From Bacillota bacterium (lineage in GTDB: Bacteria > Bacillota > DTU065), in assembly GCA_018435125.1 (NCBI GenBank), contig JAHDNZ010000011.1, positions 1 to 64,000 on the forward strand: DNA of 64,000 nt, given 5' to 3'. This document shows, one piece after another, positions 51,202 to 59,370 of this stretch. The position numbers and the translations under genes are program-made. The notes beneath the pieces were generated by a model that did not search any database, had not been told where the DNA came from, and was given only the letters and a program-made list of their open reading frames with translations. Position 1 is the first letter of the stretch, and every line of letters starts with the position of its first letter.

Positions 51202-51711
51202 ATGACTAAATTAAAACTAGAACAAGAGCTCTATAATTACATGATTAAAACTGAGCAGACCCTGGCAGTAGCCGAGTCTTTAACCGGCGGTGAAATTAGT
51301 TCCCGTTTAACAGATATTCCGGGCAGTTCCAAGTACTTTCTTGGTGGTATCTGTGCCTATGCTAATGAAGTTAAGATTAATTTTTTAGGTGTAAAAGCTG
51401 AAACAATTAATAATTTCGGAGCAGTTAGTGAGCAGTGTGCTAAAGAAATGCTAAAAGGTATTTTACATCAGACAGACGCAAACTGGGGTATTGCAACCAC
51501 AGGAATTGCAGGGCCGACTGGTGCAACGCCGAAAAAACCAATAGGTCTTGTATATATAGCCGTAGGCACCCAAGATATGTTTAGCTGTGAGGCTTTTTAT
51601 TTTTCTGGCACTAGGTTACAGATAAAGAACCAGGCTGTTATAAAGGCATTAGAGATGCTAGTTCATTATTTTAGTGGCAGGAAAAAATTAACATTTACAG
51701 AACTTAAGTAA
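51202..51711 (+). CDS. pncC: nicotinamide-nucleotide amidase, CinA C-terminal type
   Basis: A stand-alone CinA C-terminal domain (169 residues) that deamidates NMN in NAD recycling. Family motifs: VAESLTGGEISSRLTDIPGSSKYFLGG, YANEVKINFLGV, GAVSEQCAKEM, ATTGIAGPTG and KPIGLVYIAVG. ATG 51202 is 6 bases after AAGGTG. It lacks the N-terminal molybdopterin-binding-like domain of full CinA, as PncC does. Confidence 0.9.
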   Translation: MTKLKLEQELYNYMIKTEQTLAVAESLTGGEISSRLTDIPGSSKYFLGGICAYANEVKINFLGVKAETINNFGAVSEQCAKEMLKGILHQTDANWGIATTGIAGPTGATPKKPIGLVYIAVGTQDMFSCEAFYFSGTRLQIKNQAVIKALEMLVHYFSGRKKLTFTELK

Positions 51712-51738
51712 GGCTCAAGTAATCTGGGGGTGAAATAT

Positions 51739-52731
51739 TTGAAACCAGGATTAAAAGTAGGTTTAATTGGTGCAGGCACTATGGGCTCGGCTCATGCTGA
51801 GGCTTATAGGGTGCTTGATAACGCCGAATTGGTTGCAGTAAGCGATCTGATTTATGAACGGGCACAAGCTATTGCTGCCAAAACAGGAGCTGAAATCAAA
51901 ACAGCAGATCAGATCTTTGCTGATTCAAGTATCGATGTTGTTGATGTGTGTCTACCAACGTATTTACATCGTGATTTTGTCGTGGCTGCAGCTCAAGCAG
52001 GGAAACATGTTTTTTGTGAAAAACCGATGGCCAGATCTTTACAAGAAGCTGAAGAAATGAAAACTGCTTGTGAAAAAGCCGGTGTCAAGCTCGGGATTGG
52101 TCATGTAGTAAGATTTTTCCCTGAATACATTAGAGCTTATGATCAAGTCAAAAATGGTAAAGTTGGTAAAGTTGCTATGGTGCGTTGCACCAGAGGAGGT
52201 TTCCCGTTACCAACAGCTTGGCAAGACTGGTATGCTAATTATGCCCTTAGTGGCGGTTTAGTTTTGGATATGATTATTCACGATTTTGATTACCTAAGAT
52301 GGTTACTTGGTCCGGTAGAAAGAGTCTTTGCCAAAGGTACTAGGGGACGCGATTACAATCGTCTCGAATATGCCCTTGTCAGTCTTAAATTTAGGTCCGG
52401 AACAATTGCTCATGTTGAAGGTAGCTGGGTAAGTAGTGGAGGATTTCATACTAGATTTGAAATCGCAGGCTCACAAGGTCTTATTGACTATGATAGTCGT
52501 AAAGCTAACCCCATAACCCTTACGGTAAATAAAAAAGACGGGACACCCGGCGTTCCAGTACCTGCTAGTGCCTGGGCTGAGAATCCATACACTACAGAGA
52601 TTAGAAACTTTATTAATGTTCTTGATGGTAAAGATGGAAAGATTGTTGATGGAAATGAAGGTTATGAATCATTAAAGATTGCGCTTGCCGCTCTAGAATC
52701 TATAGAGACTGGTAAGCCAGTTAATCTATAG
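51739..52731 (+). CDS. Gfo/Idh/MocA-family oxidoreductase 1
   Basis: An NAD(P)-dependent sugar or inositol dehydrogenase-like enzyme, 330 residues. The Rossmann domain has GLIGAGTMGSAHAEAY, followed by CLPTYLHRDFVVAAAQAGKHVFCEKPMA (the EKP motif). The C-terminal domain has the catalytic-type GGLVLDMIIHDFDYLRWLLG. Start TTG 51739 after GGGGGTGA, or GTG 51730 with poor spacing. It is followed after 12 bases by a paralogue. The substrate is not deducible. Confidence 0.9.
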   Translation: MKPGLKVGLIGAGTMGSAHAEAYRVLDNAELVAVSDLIYERAQAIAAKTGAEIKTADQIFADSSIDVVDVCLPTYLHRDFVVAAAQAGKHVFCEKPMARSLQEAEEMKTACEKAGVKLGIGHVVRFFPEYIRAYDQVKNGKVGKVAMVRCTRGGFPLPTAWQDWYANYALSGGLVLDMIIHDFDYLRWLLGPVERVFAKGTRGRDYNRLEYALVSLKFRSGTIAHVEGSWVSSGGFHTRFEIAGSQGLIDYDSRKANPITLTVNKKDGTPGVPVPASAWAENPYTTEIRNFINVLDGKDGKIVDGNEGYESLKIALAALESIETGKPVNL

Positions 52732-52743
52732 GAGGTGACAGCA

Positions 52744-53730
52744 ATGAAAGTTGGCATGATTAGTTTTGCTCACCTTCATGCTGAAAGTTACGCTTCAGCT
52801 TTGATGCAGATGCCTGAGGTCGAGTTTTCTGGCATCTATGATGAAGATCAAAGTCGTGCTCGCAAATGGGCTGAAAGATTTGGTGTAAAACAATTTGCGA
52901 CACTCAAAGATCTGCTTGATTCAGATATTGAGGCGGTTATTATCTGCTCCACCAATGCTGATCACTGTCGCTACACTGTAGCTGCGGCTGAAGCGAAAAA
53001 GCATGTTTTAGTCGAAAAGCCAATTGCTACTACGATTCAAGATGCAAATAAAATGATCGAGACCTGCAAAAATAATGGTGTTAAGTTGCAGATTGCTTTC
53101 CCGGTTCGTTATCTACCTTCGGTTCTTGAAGCTAAAAGGATTGTCGATTCTGGACAGTTAGGTAGAATACTGGCTATAAAGGCTACCAACCATGGTAGTA
53201 TGCCGGGAGGTTGGTTTGTAGAAAAAGAATTAGCCGGTGGTGGCGCAGTAATAGATCATACCGTGCATGTAATTGATCTAATTCGTTGGATGCTAGAACT
53301 GGAAGTTAAAGAGGTTTATGCTGAATATGATCGCTTAATCCATGATATTCCTACGGAAGATTGTGGACTTTTAACCATGGAACTTACCAATAATGTTTTT
53401 GCTACTCTAGATACTAGCTGGAATCGTCCAAGTGCTTATCCTACCTGGGGTGATGTTACCATGACTATTATCGGTACCACAGGTGTTTTAGAACTTGATG
53501 GTTTTGCCCAGAAATATGATCTCTACAATAACGAGATTAAAAAGGCTCAGTGGGAATACTGGGGTGGCGATATGGATTATTTTCTGGTGAGAGACTTTCT
53601 TCTAGCCTGTAAAAATAATTTACCAGTGAAAGTAAGCGGTGAAGATGGCTTAAAGACTTTAGAGGTTGCCCTTGCAGCTTATAAGGCGGGTAAAGATCAC
53701 CAACCGGTTAAAACTGAAGATATTAAGTAA
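52744..53730 (+). CDS. Gfo/Idh/MocA-family oxidoreductase 2
   Basis: A second family member, 328 residues: Rossmann start KVGMISFAHLHAESYASAL, STNADHCRYTVAAAEAKKHVLVEKPIA with EKP, and GGGAVIDHTVHVIDLIRWML. The glycine loop reads SFAHLHA rather than GxGxxG, as in some MocA subfamilies. GGAGGTGA before ATG 52744. It probably acts with the neighbouring paralogue in one sugar or polyol route. A strong terminator follows. Confidence 0.9.
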   Translation: MKVGMISFAHLHAESYASALMQMPEVEFSGIYDEDQSRARKWAERFGVKQFATLKDLLDSDIEAVIICSTNADHCRYTVAAAEAKKHVLVEKPIATTIQDANKMIETCKNNGVKLQIAFPVRYLPSVLEAKRIVDSGQLGRILAIKATNHGSMPGGWFVEKELAGGGAVIDHTVHVIDLIRWMLELEVKEVYAEYDRLIHDIPTEDCGLLTMELTNNVFATLDTSWNRPSAYPTWGDVTMTIIGTTGVLELDGFAQKYDLYNNEIKKAQWEYWGGDMDYFLVRDFLLACKNNLPVKVSGEDGLKTLEVALAAYKAGKDHQPVKTEDIK

Positions 53731-53760
53731 AAAAACTCCCTGCATAGGCAGGGAGTTTTT
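53731..53760 (+). terminator. terminator after the oxidoreductase pair
   Basis: AAAAACTCCCTGC (53731-53743) / GCAGGGAGTTTTT (53748-53760), loop ATAG. Likely bidirectional, also serving rpmB. Confidence 0.92.
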
Positions 53761-53827
53761 TTAGTCTTAATAGACTAAATTGTTGTCATAAAATTTGGCC
53801 ATAAGCCAGTCACTTGAGGTGTATTAG

Positions 53828-54019
53828 CTAGATGGCGCGTTCAACTTTGTGACTTTTTAAACATTTTGTACAAACATATGCTCTTTGTTTGTGACCATCA
53901 AGGATGATACGCATCCTTTGAAGGTTTGGCTTCCAACGGCGAGAAGAAACTCGATGAGAGTGGCTAATCTGATTACCAAAAGCAGTACCTTTACCACATA
54001 TAGCACACTGTCTGCCCAT
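53828..54019 (-). CDS. rpmB: 50S ribosomal protein L28, zinc-binding form
   Basis: A 63-residue ribosomal protein. CAIC and CTKC form the C+ type zinc site; HSHRVSSRRWKPNLQR is the family signature. AAAGGAGGTGG precedes the ATG on the minus strand. It is divergent from asp23-fakA, the same arrangement as rpmB/yloU in Bacillus. The four-cysteine form usually predominates when zinc is plentiful. Confidence 0.96.
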   Translation of the reverse strand: MGRQCAICGKGTAFGNQISHSHRVSSRRWKPNLQRMRIILDGHKQRAYVCTKCLKSHKVERAI

Positions 54020-54054
54020 CTACGCCACCTCCTTTAGTTCAATGCACAATTGCA

Positions 54055-54083
54055 ATTATAGCATTTGGGTAAATATTTGGCAA
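54055..54083 (-). promoter_or_regulatory. promoter of rpmB
   Basis: On the minus strand TTGCCA (54083-54078), 17 bases, TATAAT (54060-54055), with a TGc extension. Confidence 0.85.
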
Positions 54084-54247
54084 GTTTTTTTGCTAACTTC
54101 CTAGTAAGTAAATAGAGCTAATGATTTTTTTATAAAAAAATGAATAAACTCTAAGTGAGAGAGATAGGTACAACAGGCACTTTGAAACTACTTATGGCTT
54201 AACAATGATTAAGTAAGATGCTAAGACCAAGGCATCGCTTTCAAGAA

Positions 54248-54276
54248 TTGTTCTATCTAATCTCTCGTGATATAAT
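54248..54276 (+). promoter_or_regulatory. promoter of asp23-fakA
   Basis: TTGTTC (54248-54253), 17 bases, TATAAT (54271-54276). The leader of about 85 bases shows nothing further. Confidence 0.7.
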
Positions 54277-54368
54277 ACTGAATTAGCACGTGGTAATAAA
54301 CTCAGAGAAGGATTCTTTAGGAAATTAGAGAATAATTCCATTATGTCCTAAGCAGGGAGGGAAAGATA

Positions 54369-54752
54369 ATGCCTGAGGTCATTAAAAACGCACTTGGTCG
54401 AATCAACATCTCTGACAGCGTAATTGCTAGTTTAGCAGGTGCGGCAGCTATTGAGTGTTATGGAGTCGTTGGTATGGCTTCGCGTAACATTCAAGACGGT
54501 ATAGCCGAACTGTTTGGTTGGGATTCAATGGACAAAGGAATTGATGTTGATATTGAAAATAACGAGATAATAGTAAATATCTATATGCAGGTTGAGTATG
54601 GTGTCAAAATTAATGAAGTTGCGCACAATGTAATGGAAAGAGTAAAATACTCTCTAGAGAGAAATGTCAGCATACCAGTACGCGAAGTGAATGTCCATGT
54701 ACAGGGGGTGCGCGTGACAAAAGATTCCACACAGTACCCTGTGGTATTATAG
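54369..54752 (+). CDS. Asp23/Gls24 family envelope stress protein
   Basis: A 127-residue YloU-like protein. The Asp23 domain is visible: GRINISDSVIASLAGAAAIECYGVVGMAS, IVNIYMQVEYGVKINEVAHNVMERVKYSLE and VREVNVHVQGVRV. GGGAGGG precedes the ATG. It lies 16 bases upstream of fakA, a conserved pairing (yloU-yloV). Family members associate with the membrane or cell envelope; the exact role is unclear. Confidence 0.93.
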   Translation: MPEVIKNALGRINISDSVIASLAGAAAIECYGVVGMASRNIQDGIAELFGWDSMDKGIDVDIENNEIIVNIYMQVEYGVKINEVAHNVMERVKYSLERNVSIPVREVNVHVQGVRVTKDSTQYPVVL

Positions 54753-54768
54753 GAGGTTTTTTTTCGGT

Positions 54769-56427
54769 ATGGCTAATATAAACAAAATAGACGGGAATGC
54801 ATTTCGGCAAATTATGGCCGCTGCATCCTCCTATCTTGCTGATAATAAAGAGAGAGTAGATTCCTTAAATGTATTTCCTGTCCCAGACGGTGATACAGGA
54901 ACAAACATGTCACTTACTTTTCAATCTGCGGTAGCAGAGTTAGCTAAGGTGGGTTCAAATAAAGTAGGAGATTTAACTCAAGCTTTGGCAAGAGGAGCGT
55001 TAATGGGAGCAAGAGGCAACTCCGGTGTTATTTTATCCCAACTCCTAAGAGGATTTGCTCAAGAAGCAGATGCCAAAGAAACATTAGACGGCATTTCATT
55101 GGCCAAATGTTTAAGTGGAGCCTCTAAAATGGCTTACCGTGCTGTTATAAAACCGGTTGAAGGAACTATTTTGACAGTTGCTAGAGAAGCCGGTGAAGCT
55201 TCTTTACGTGCGTCAAGAGAAAAAAACGACGCTTATTATGTCTTAAAGAGGTTTGTGACAGCAGCTAGAATTTCGCTTGATAATACGCCCAATATGCTTC
55301 CTGTTTTAAAAGAAGCTGGAGTAGTTGATGCTGGCGGTGCAGGTTACCTTATTATCTGGGAGGGCGTGCTTAAATATTTAGATGGAGATCTAACTACACT
55401 CGAAGATCAAAAATCTGATCAAAAAGCATCTTTTGCAGGTGTACTAAGCGATGAGAGTATACAGTTTCGCTATTGTACAGAGTTTATTATACAAGGTGAA
55501 AACATACCTCAAGACAATTTACGCGATTACCTTCTCAATCTTGGCGATAGTTTAATTGTTGTCGGCGATGGAGATTTGGTAAAAGTTCATGTACACACTA
55601 ACAATCCTGGTTTGGCTTTAGAAAAAGCAGTTAAATATGGTGAACTATTTAAAATTAAGATTGAAAATATGGTTGAGCAAAATAAAGATGCAGTTTCTAG
55701 CGGTAAAGCCAGTTGGAATACCGAGCTTGGAGCGGTAGCTTTTAAATCTGCTCAAAAAGCCGAAGTGGAACAAGAAATTGGTATTGTCGCTATTGCTGCC
55801 GGTGATGGTATTTCTGAGATAATAAATTCTTTGGGTGCAGATCGTATTGTCTCTGGTGGGCAGACAATGAATCCTTCAACTGCTGATATTCTTGAAGCAG
55901 TAGAGGACTGTCCGGCTAAATCGGTAATTATTCTTCCGAATAACAAGAATATTATTGCAACTGCCAAGCAAGTTCCTGATGTTACCAATAAAAAAGTTTA
56001 TGTTATCGAAAGCAGAAGCATTCCTCAAGGTATTAAAGCGTTACTTTCATATGATCCAGATATGGGTGTTGAGGATAACTTTCAGAATATGTCACAAGCT
56101 CTTAAGGAAGTAAAAACTGGAGAAGTTACCTTTGCTGTTAGGGATACGACTATGAATGGTATTCAAATTGGACAGCAAGATATAATCGGGCTATCTGAGG
56201 GTAAAATTCAAGCTGTTGGCAAAGATGTGAGTGAGGTTGTTAAAGACCTTGTTAGTAAAATAGTTGATGAAAACTCAGCTATCCTCACCCTATATTATGG
56301 TGCGGATGTCACCGAAGAAGAAGCTACGCTTCTTGTGGAAGAGCTAGAAAAGCAATATCCGGATCTAGAAGTCGAAGCTTATTCGGGGAATCAACCACTT
56401 TACTATTATCTGATATCTGTTGAATAA
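54769..56427 (+). CDS. fakA: fatty acid kinase subunit FakA (DAK phosphatase family)
   Basis: ATP-binding subunit of fatty acid kinase, which phosphorylates fatty acids held by FakB/DegV proteins. The 552 residues have the DhaL-type nucleotide domain (1-200) with the metal motif FPVPDGDTGTNMSLT and GARGNSGVILSQLLRGF, followed by a middle domain and the DegV-related C-terminal part. AGGAGGT 11 bases before the ATG. It is directly followed by a degV gene, a plausible FakB partner. Confidence 0.93.
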   Translation: MANINKIDGNAFRQIMAAASSYLADNKERVDSLNVFPVPDGDTGTNMSLTFQSAVAELAKVGSNKVGDLTQALARGALMGARGNSGVILSQLLRGFAQEADAKETLDGISLAKCLSGASKMAYRAVIKPVEGTILTVAREAGEASLRASREKNDAYYVLKRFVTAARISLDNTPNMLPVLKEAGVVDAGGAGYLIIWEGVLKYLDGDLTTLEDQKSDQKASFAGVLSDESIQFRYCTEFIIQGENIPQDNLRDYLLNLGDSLIVVGDGDLVKVHVHTNNPGLALEKAVKYGELFKIKIENMVEQNKDAVSSGKASWNTELGAVAFKSAQKAEVEQEIGIVAIAAGDGISEIINSLGADRIVSGGQTMNPSTADILEAVEDCPAKSVIILPNNKNIIATAKQVPDVTNKKVYVIESRSIPQGIKALLSYDPDMGVEDNFQNMSQALKEVKTGEVTFAVRDTTMNGIQIGQQDIIGLSEGKIQAVGKDVSEVVKDLVSKIVDENSAILTLYYGADVTEEEATLLVEELEKQYPDLEVEAYSGNQPLYYYLISVE

Positions 56428-56441
56428 CTTAGGGAGGTGGG

Positions 56442-57308
56442 TTGGCACTAGCTATGGGGAAAACAGTCGTTGTTGTAGATAGCACTGCTGATCTTCCGGA
56501 AAGTATAAGGGATGAGTTAGGTATCCACATGGTCCCCTTAAATGTCCACTTTGGTTTGGAGATTTATAAAGACCAAATAGATTTAGATAGCAACAGTTTT
56601 TATCAAAAGCTAAAAACTTCACCTATATTGCCAAAAACTTCCCAACCTTCACCAGGGTCATTTTTGGATGTTTACAAGCAAGTAGCAACTCCAGAAGATC
56701 TAATTATTAGCTATCACATTTCCGGTAAAGTTAGTGGAACAATTCAGTCAGCTTTAATGGCTAAGTCGCTTTTACCGGATTACAATATAAAAATAATTGA
56801 TAGTGAAGGACTCTCACTCCATTATGGTATGCAAGCCATAGAAATAGCTCGCAAAGCTTTACATGGAGCTTCATTCGAAGAGATAAAAAAGCATCTCGAA
56901 AAAGTTAAGCAAAGTATTCAGGTTTGCTTTACGGTAGAAACACTGGAATATCTTCATAAAAATGGTCGCATAGGTACAGCAAATGCTTTTTTAGGTACAA
57001 TATTAAATATTAAACCGATTCTATCGATAGAAGAAGGCATAGTCTCTGGTATCGAAAAAGTACGTAGCAGGAAAAAAGCGCTTTCGCGTTTAGTAGAATA
57101 TACCGTAGAAAAAATGAACGATAGTCTGCCTGGGGAGATCCACTTAGGAATTGTCCAAGGGGATGCCAGAAAAGAAGCAGCTGTTTTGGAAAAAGAACTA
57201 CAAAAAGTATTTCCTAAAGCAGTAGAAATAATAAGAGCTGATATGGGACCTATCATCGGTTCACATGCAGGACCAGGCACTTTAGGTATCGTTTCATACA
57301 AGCTTTAG
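56442..57308 (+). CDS. DegV family fatty-acid-binding protein (FakB-like)
   Basis: A 288-residue DegV protein that binds a fatty acid and presents it to FakA. Motifs: VVVDSTADLPESI, DQIDLDSNSFYQKL, TSQPSPGSFLDVY, SYHISGKVSGTIQSA, and VETLEYLHKNGRIG with IGSHAGPGTLGIV. TTG 56442 follows AGGGAGG at 4 bases; an in-frame ATG at 56454 is an alternative 16 bases away. It lies 14 bases after fakA, so the pair is probably functional together. Confidence 0.9.
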   Translation: MALAMGKTVVVVDSTADLPESIRDELGIHMVPLNVHFGLEIYKDQIDLDSNSFYQKLKTSPILPKTSQPSPGSFLDVYKQVATPEDLIISYHISGKVSGTIQSALMAKSLLPDYNIKIIDSEGLSLHYGMQAIEIARKALHGASFEEIKKHLEKVKQSIQVCFTVETLEYLHKNGRIGTANAFLGTILNIKPILSIEEGIVSGIEKVRSRKKALSRLVEYTVEKMNDSLPGEIHLGIVQGDARKEAAVLEKELQKVFPKAVEIIRADMGPIIGSHAGPGTLGIVSYKL

Positions 57309-57431
57309 GAAAATCATCTAAAGACATTTCCATTCTAAAAATAGCAAATTCTTTGCAGATATTTAAGAAGATCAACTCTGTAAAAACCCCTAATTATTAA
57401 GAGGAGTTTTCGGATTAAGGAATGAGATAAG

Positions 57432-57983
57432 ATGCGGATAGTTGGTGGCAAATATGGAGGCAGAATTATAAAAGGGCCAAAAGCTGCTGATTCTTCTAAA
57501 ACTAGACCAACATCAGATAGGGTTCGTGAATCAATATTTAATATTATTTCGCCTCAAATAAAACAGGCAGCATTTTTAGATCTTTATGCAGGTACAGGCG
57601 CCGTAGGCATTGAAGCATTAAGCCGCGGCGCCAAGTGCCTTTTTGCCGTAGAAAAAGATCGTCATTTAGTTCACTTGATTAAAGAAAACCTGGCTAGTTT
57701 AGGTGAGGAAGCAGTAATTTTACCAATAGATGTCTTTCGAGCCATTAACGAGCTCCATAAAAAAGGCTTACTTTTTGATCTTGTTTTTGCTGATCCTCCC
57801 TACCATTTAATGGTTGCTTCAAAGCTTACTGAGCTTGTAGAACCATTGTTGGCTGAGGGGGGTTTATTAATAATTGAGCATAGCTTAGGTGAAGTAATTA
57901 GTCAAAATAACTTAGAAAAACTAAAGCATTATTGCTATGGAGATTCAGTTATTTCCTTGTACCAACGGAGGTATCAATTATGA
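57432..57983 (+). CDS. rsmD: 16S rRNA (guanine966-N2)-methyltransferase RsmD
   Basis: Methylates 16S rRNA during 30S assembly. The 183-residue protein begins MRIVGGKYGGRIIKGPK and shows TRPTSDRVRESIFNII, the SAM motif FLDLYAGTGAVGIEALSRGA and the catalytic FADPPYHLM. Its stop overlaps the coaD start (TTATGA). The rsmD-coaD order is conserved in Bacillota. Confidence 0.95.
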   Translation: MRIVGGKYGGRIIKGPKAADSSKTRPTSDRVRESIFNIISPQIKQAAFLDLYAGTGAVGIEALSRGAKCLFAVEKDRHLVHLIKENLASLGEEAVILPIDVFRAINELHKKGLLFDLVFADPPYHLMVASKLTELVEPLLAEGGLLIIEHSLGEVISQNNLEKLKHYCYGDSVISLYQRRYQL

Positions 57984-58459
57984 AAAATGTAATCTGCCCG
58001 GGAAGTTTCGATCCTCTAACAAACGGTCATCTAGATATTATAACCAGAGCTTCACAAATTTTTGATAAGGTTATTGTGGCTGTTCTTCACAATCCCAATA
58101 AGAAGCCCCTGTTTTCCATGGATGAAAGAGTTGAGATGATAAGAGAATCTACCAAACATCTTAATAATGTTGAAGTGGAATCATATAGCGGTCTTTTAGT
58201 TGATTATGCCAGACAACGGGGCGCCTGTGCGATAGTAAGAGGTCTTAGAGCTATTTCTGATTTTGAGTTCGAACTAATGCATGCTTCAGTCAATAGGAAA
58301 TTAGCTCCTGAGGTAGAAACCGTTTATATGATGACAAGCAACGAGTTCTCATTTTTAAGTTCGAGTGTAGTGAAGGAAGTAGCTGCCTTTCATGGAGAAG
58401 TAAGCTGCATGGTTCCAAGTGCGGTGGCTGAGAAGCTGAAAGAAAAATTTAACTCTTGA
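57980..58459 (+). CDS. coaD: phosphopantetheine adenylyltransferase
   Basis: Fourth step of coenzyme A synthesis: 4'-phosphopantetheine plus ATP gives dephospho-CoA. The 159-residue nucleotidyltransferase has CPGSFDPLTNGHLDII (the GxxxPxxxGH motif), ARQRGACAIVRGLRAISDFEFE and the SSSVVKEVA motif. Start ATG 57980 after GGAGGT, overlapping rsmD by 4 bases. Confidence 0.97.
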   Translation: MKNVICPGSFDPLTNGHLDIITRASQIFDKVIVAVLHNPNKKPLFSMDERVEMIRESTKHLNNVEVESYSGLLVDYARQRGACAIVRGLRAISDFEFELMHASVNRKLAPEVETVYMMTSNEFSFLSSSVVKEVAAFHGEVSCMVPSAVAEKLKEKFNS

Positions 58460-58471
58460 GGGGGGAATTAA

Positions 58472-58930
58472 GTGCCAACTCTTAATAGTCTTTTAGACGA
58501 ATTGATATTGACTATTCAGACTGCAAAAAAGCTTCCTCTAACCGAGATGGTTATTATTGAACAAGGAAAAGTACTTGAATTAATCAACTCAATTAAAACC
58601 AGCTTACCGCAGGAGATTGAGGCAGCTACAAAAATTCTCGCCAATAAAACCAGTCTAATTGCTGAAGCTAAAAAAGAAGCGACTTTAGAGCTGGAAAAAA
58701 CCGCTATGCAAAAAGAGCATATTCTAAGCGAAAGTGAGTATGTAAAACAAGCAGAAGCAAAAGCTGCATCCATAATTGATGCAGCGCAAAAACAAGCAGA
58801 GTACTATATTGATTCGACTTTAGAATGGGTAGATGCTAGATTTTTAGAGATGGAAGAGATCTTGCAAAAAAACCTTGAGTTAGCTACAGCCGGGAGAGAA
58901 GAATTAAAGCGTTTTAAAAAGGAGATCTAA
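58472..58930 (+). CDS. coiled-coil protein, ATPase-stalk-like
   Basis: A 152-residue, almost entirely helical protein rich in Ala, Glu and Lys (EAKKEATLELEKTAMQKEHILSESE-like heptads) without TM segments. It resembles short F0 subunit b / V-type subunit E-like proteins often annotated next to coaD in Clostridia; function unknown. GTG start after GAGGGGGG. It lies 12 bases from coaD, probably in the same transcript. Confidence 0.7.
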   Translation: MPTLNSLLDELILTIQTAKKLPLTEMVIIEQGKVLELINSIKTSLPQEIEAATKILANKTSLIAEAKKEATLELEKTAMQKEHILSESEYVKQAEAKAASIIDAAQKQAEYYIDSTLEWVDARFLEMEEILQKNLELATAGREELKRFKKEI

Positions 58931-58988
58931 ATTTAGACCTTCGCTTGTGAGCTGATATTAGTTTAGCAATATTAATTATGGGGTATAA

Positions 58989-59323
58989 CTTAAACAGCAA
59001 CAAATAAATTTGGAACTGCAATCAGCCTATCTGTATCTAGCTATGTCAGCTTACTGTGATACCAAGAATTTTAATGGCTTTGCACACTGGCTCAAAAAGC
59101 AGTCCGAAGAAGAACATAGCCATGCTATGAAGTTCTACCAACATCTTTTAGAAAGAGGAGCCGAGATTGAGTTAAAACCTTTAGGTGCTCCGGAGGAAGA
59201 ATATGGCTCATTTTTGAGTTTCTTCGAACAAGTACAGCATCTAATCTTGTTGAAACTCTAAGAATAATAGGTGATAAACCGCAAGGTTTACTGATGTTCG
59301 ATCGTGAGCTGGCCAAAAGATAA
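58989..59323 (+). pseudogene. ferritin, decayed (no start, internal deletion)
   Basis: Ferritin sequence begins mid-protein, directly after a stop, as LKQQQINLELQSAYLYLAMSAYC. It continues through FNGFAHWLKKQSEEEHSHAMKFYQHLLERGAEIEL (E and H ferroxidase ligands) to FFEQVQHL. It then jumps, in another frame, to the C-terminal NLVETLRIIGDKPQGLLMFDRELAKR and a stop at 59321. Thus the first few residues and start codon, plus an internal part (roughly 40-50 residues), are missing. It borders the recombinase relic, so the damage may reflect an insertion or excision event. Confidence 0.8.
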
Positions 59324-59370
59324 CCTGAAATAAAAAAGCACCTTTTCGGTGGTGCGTCTTAAGGATTTTT

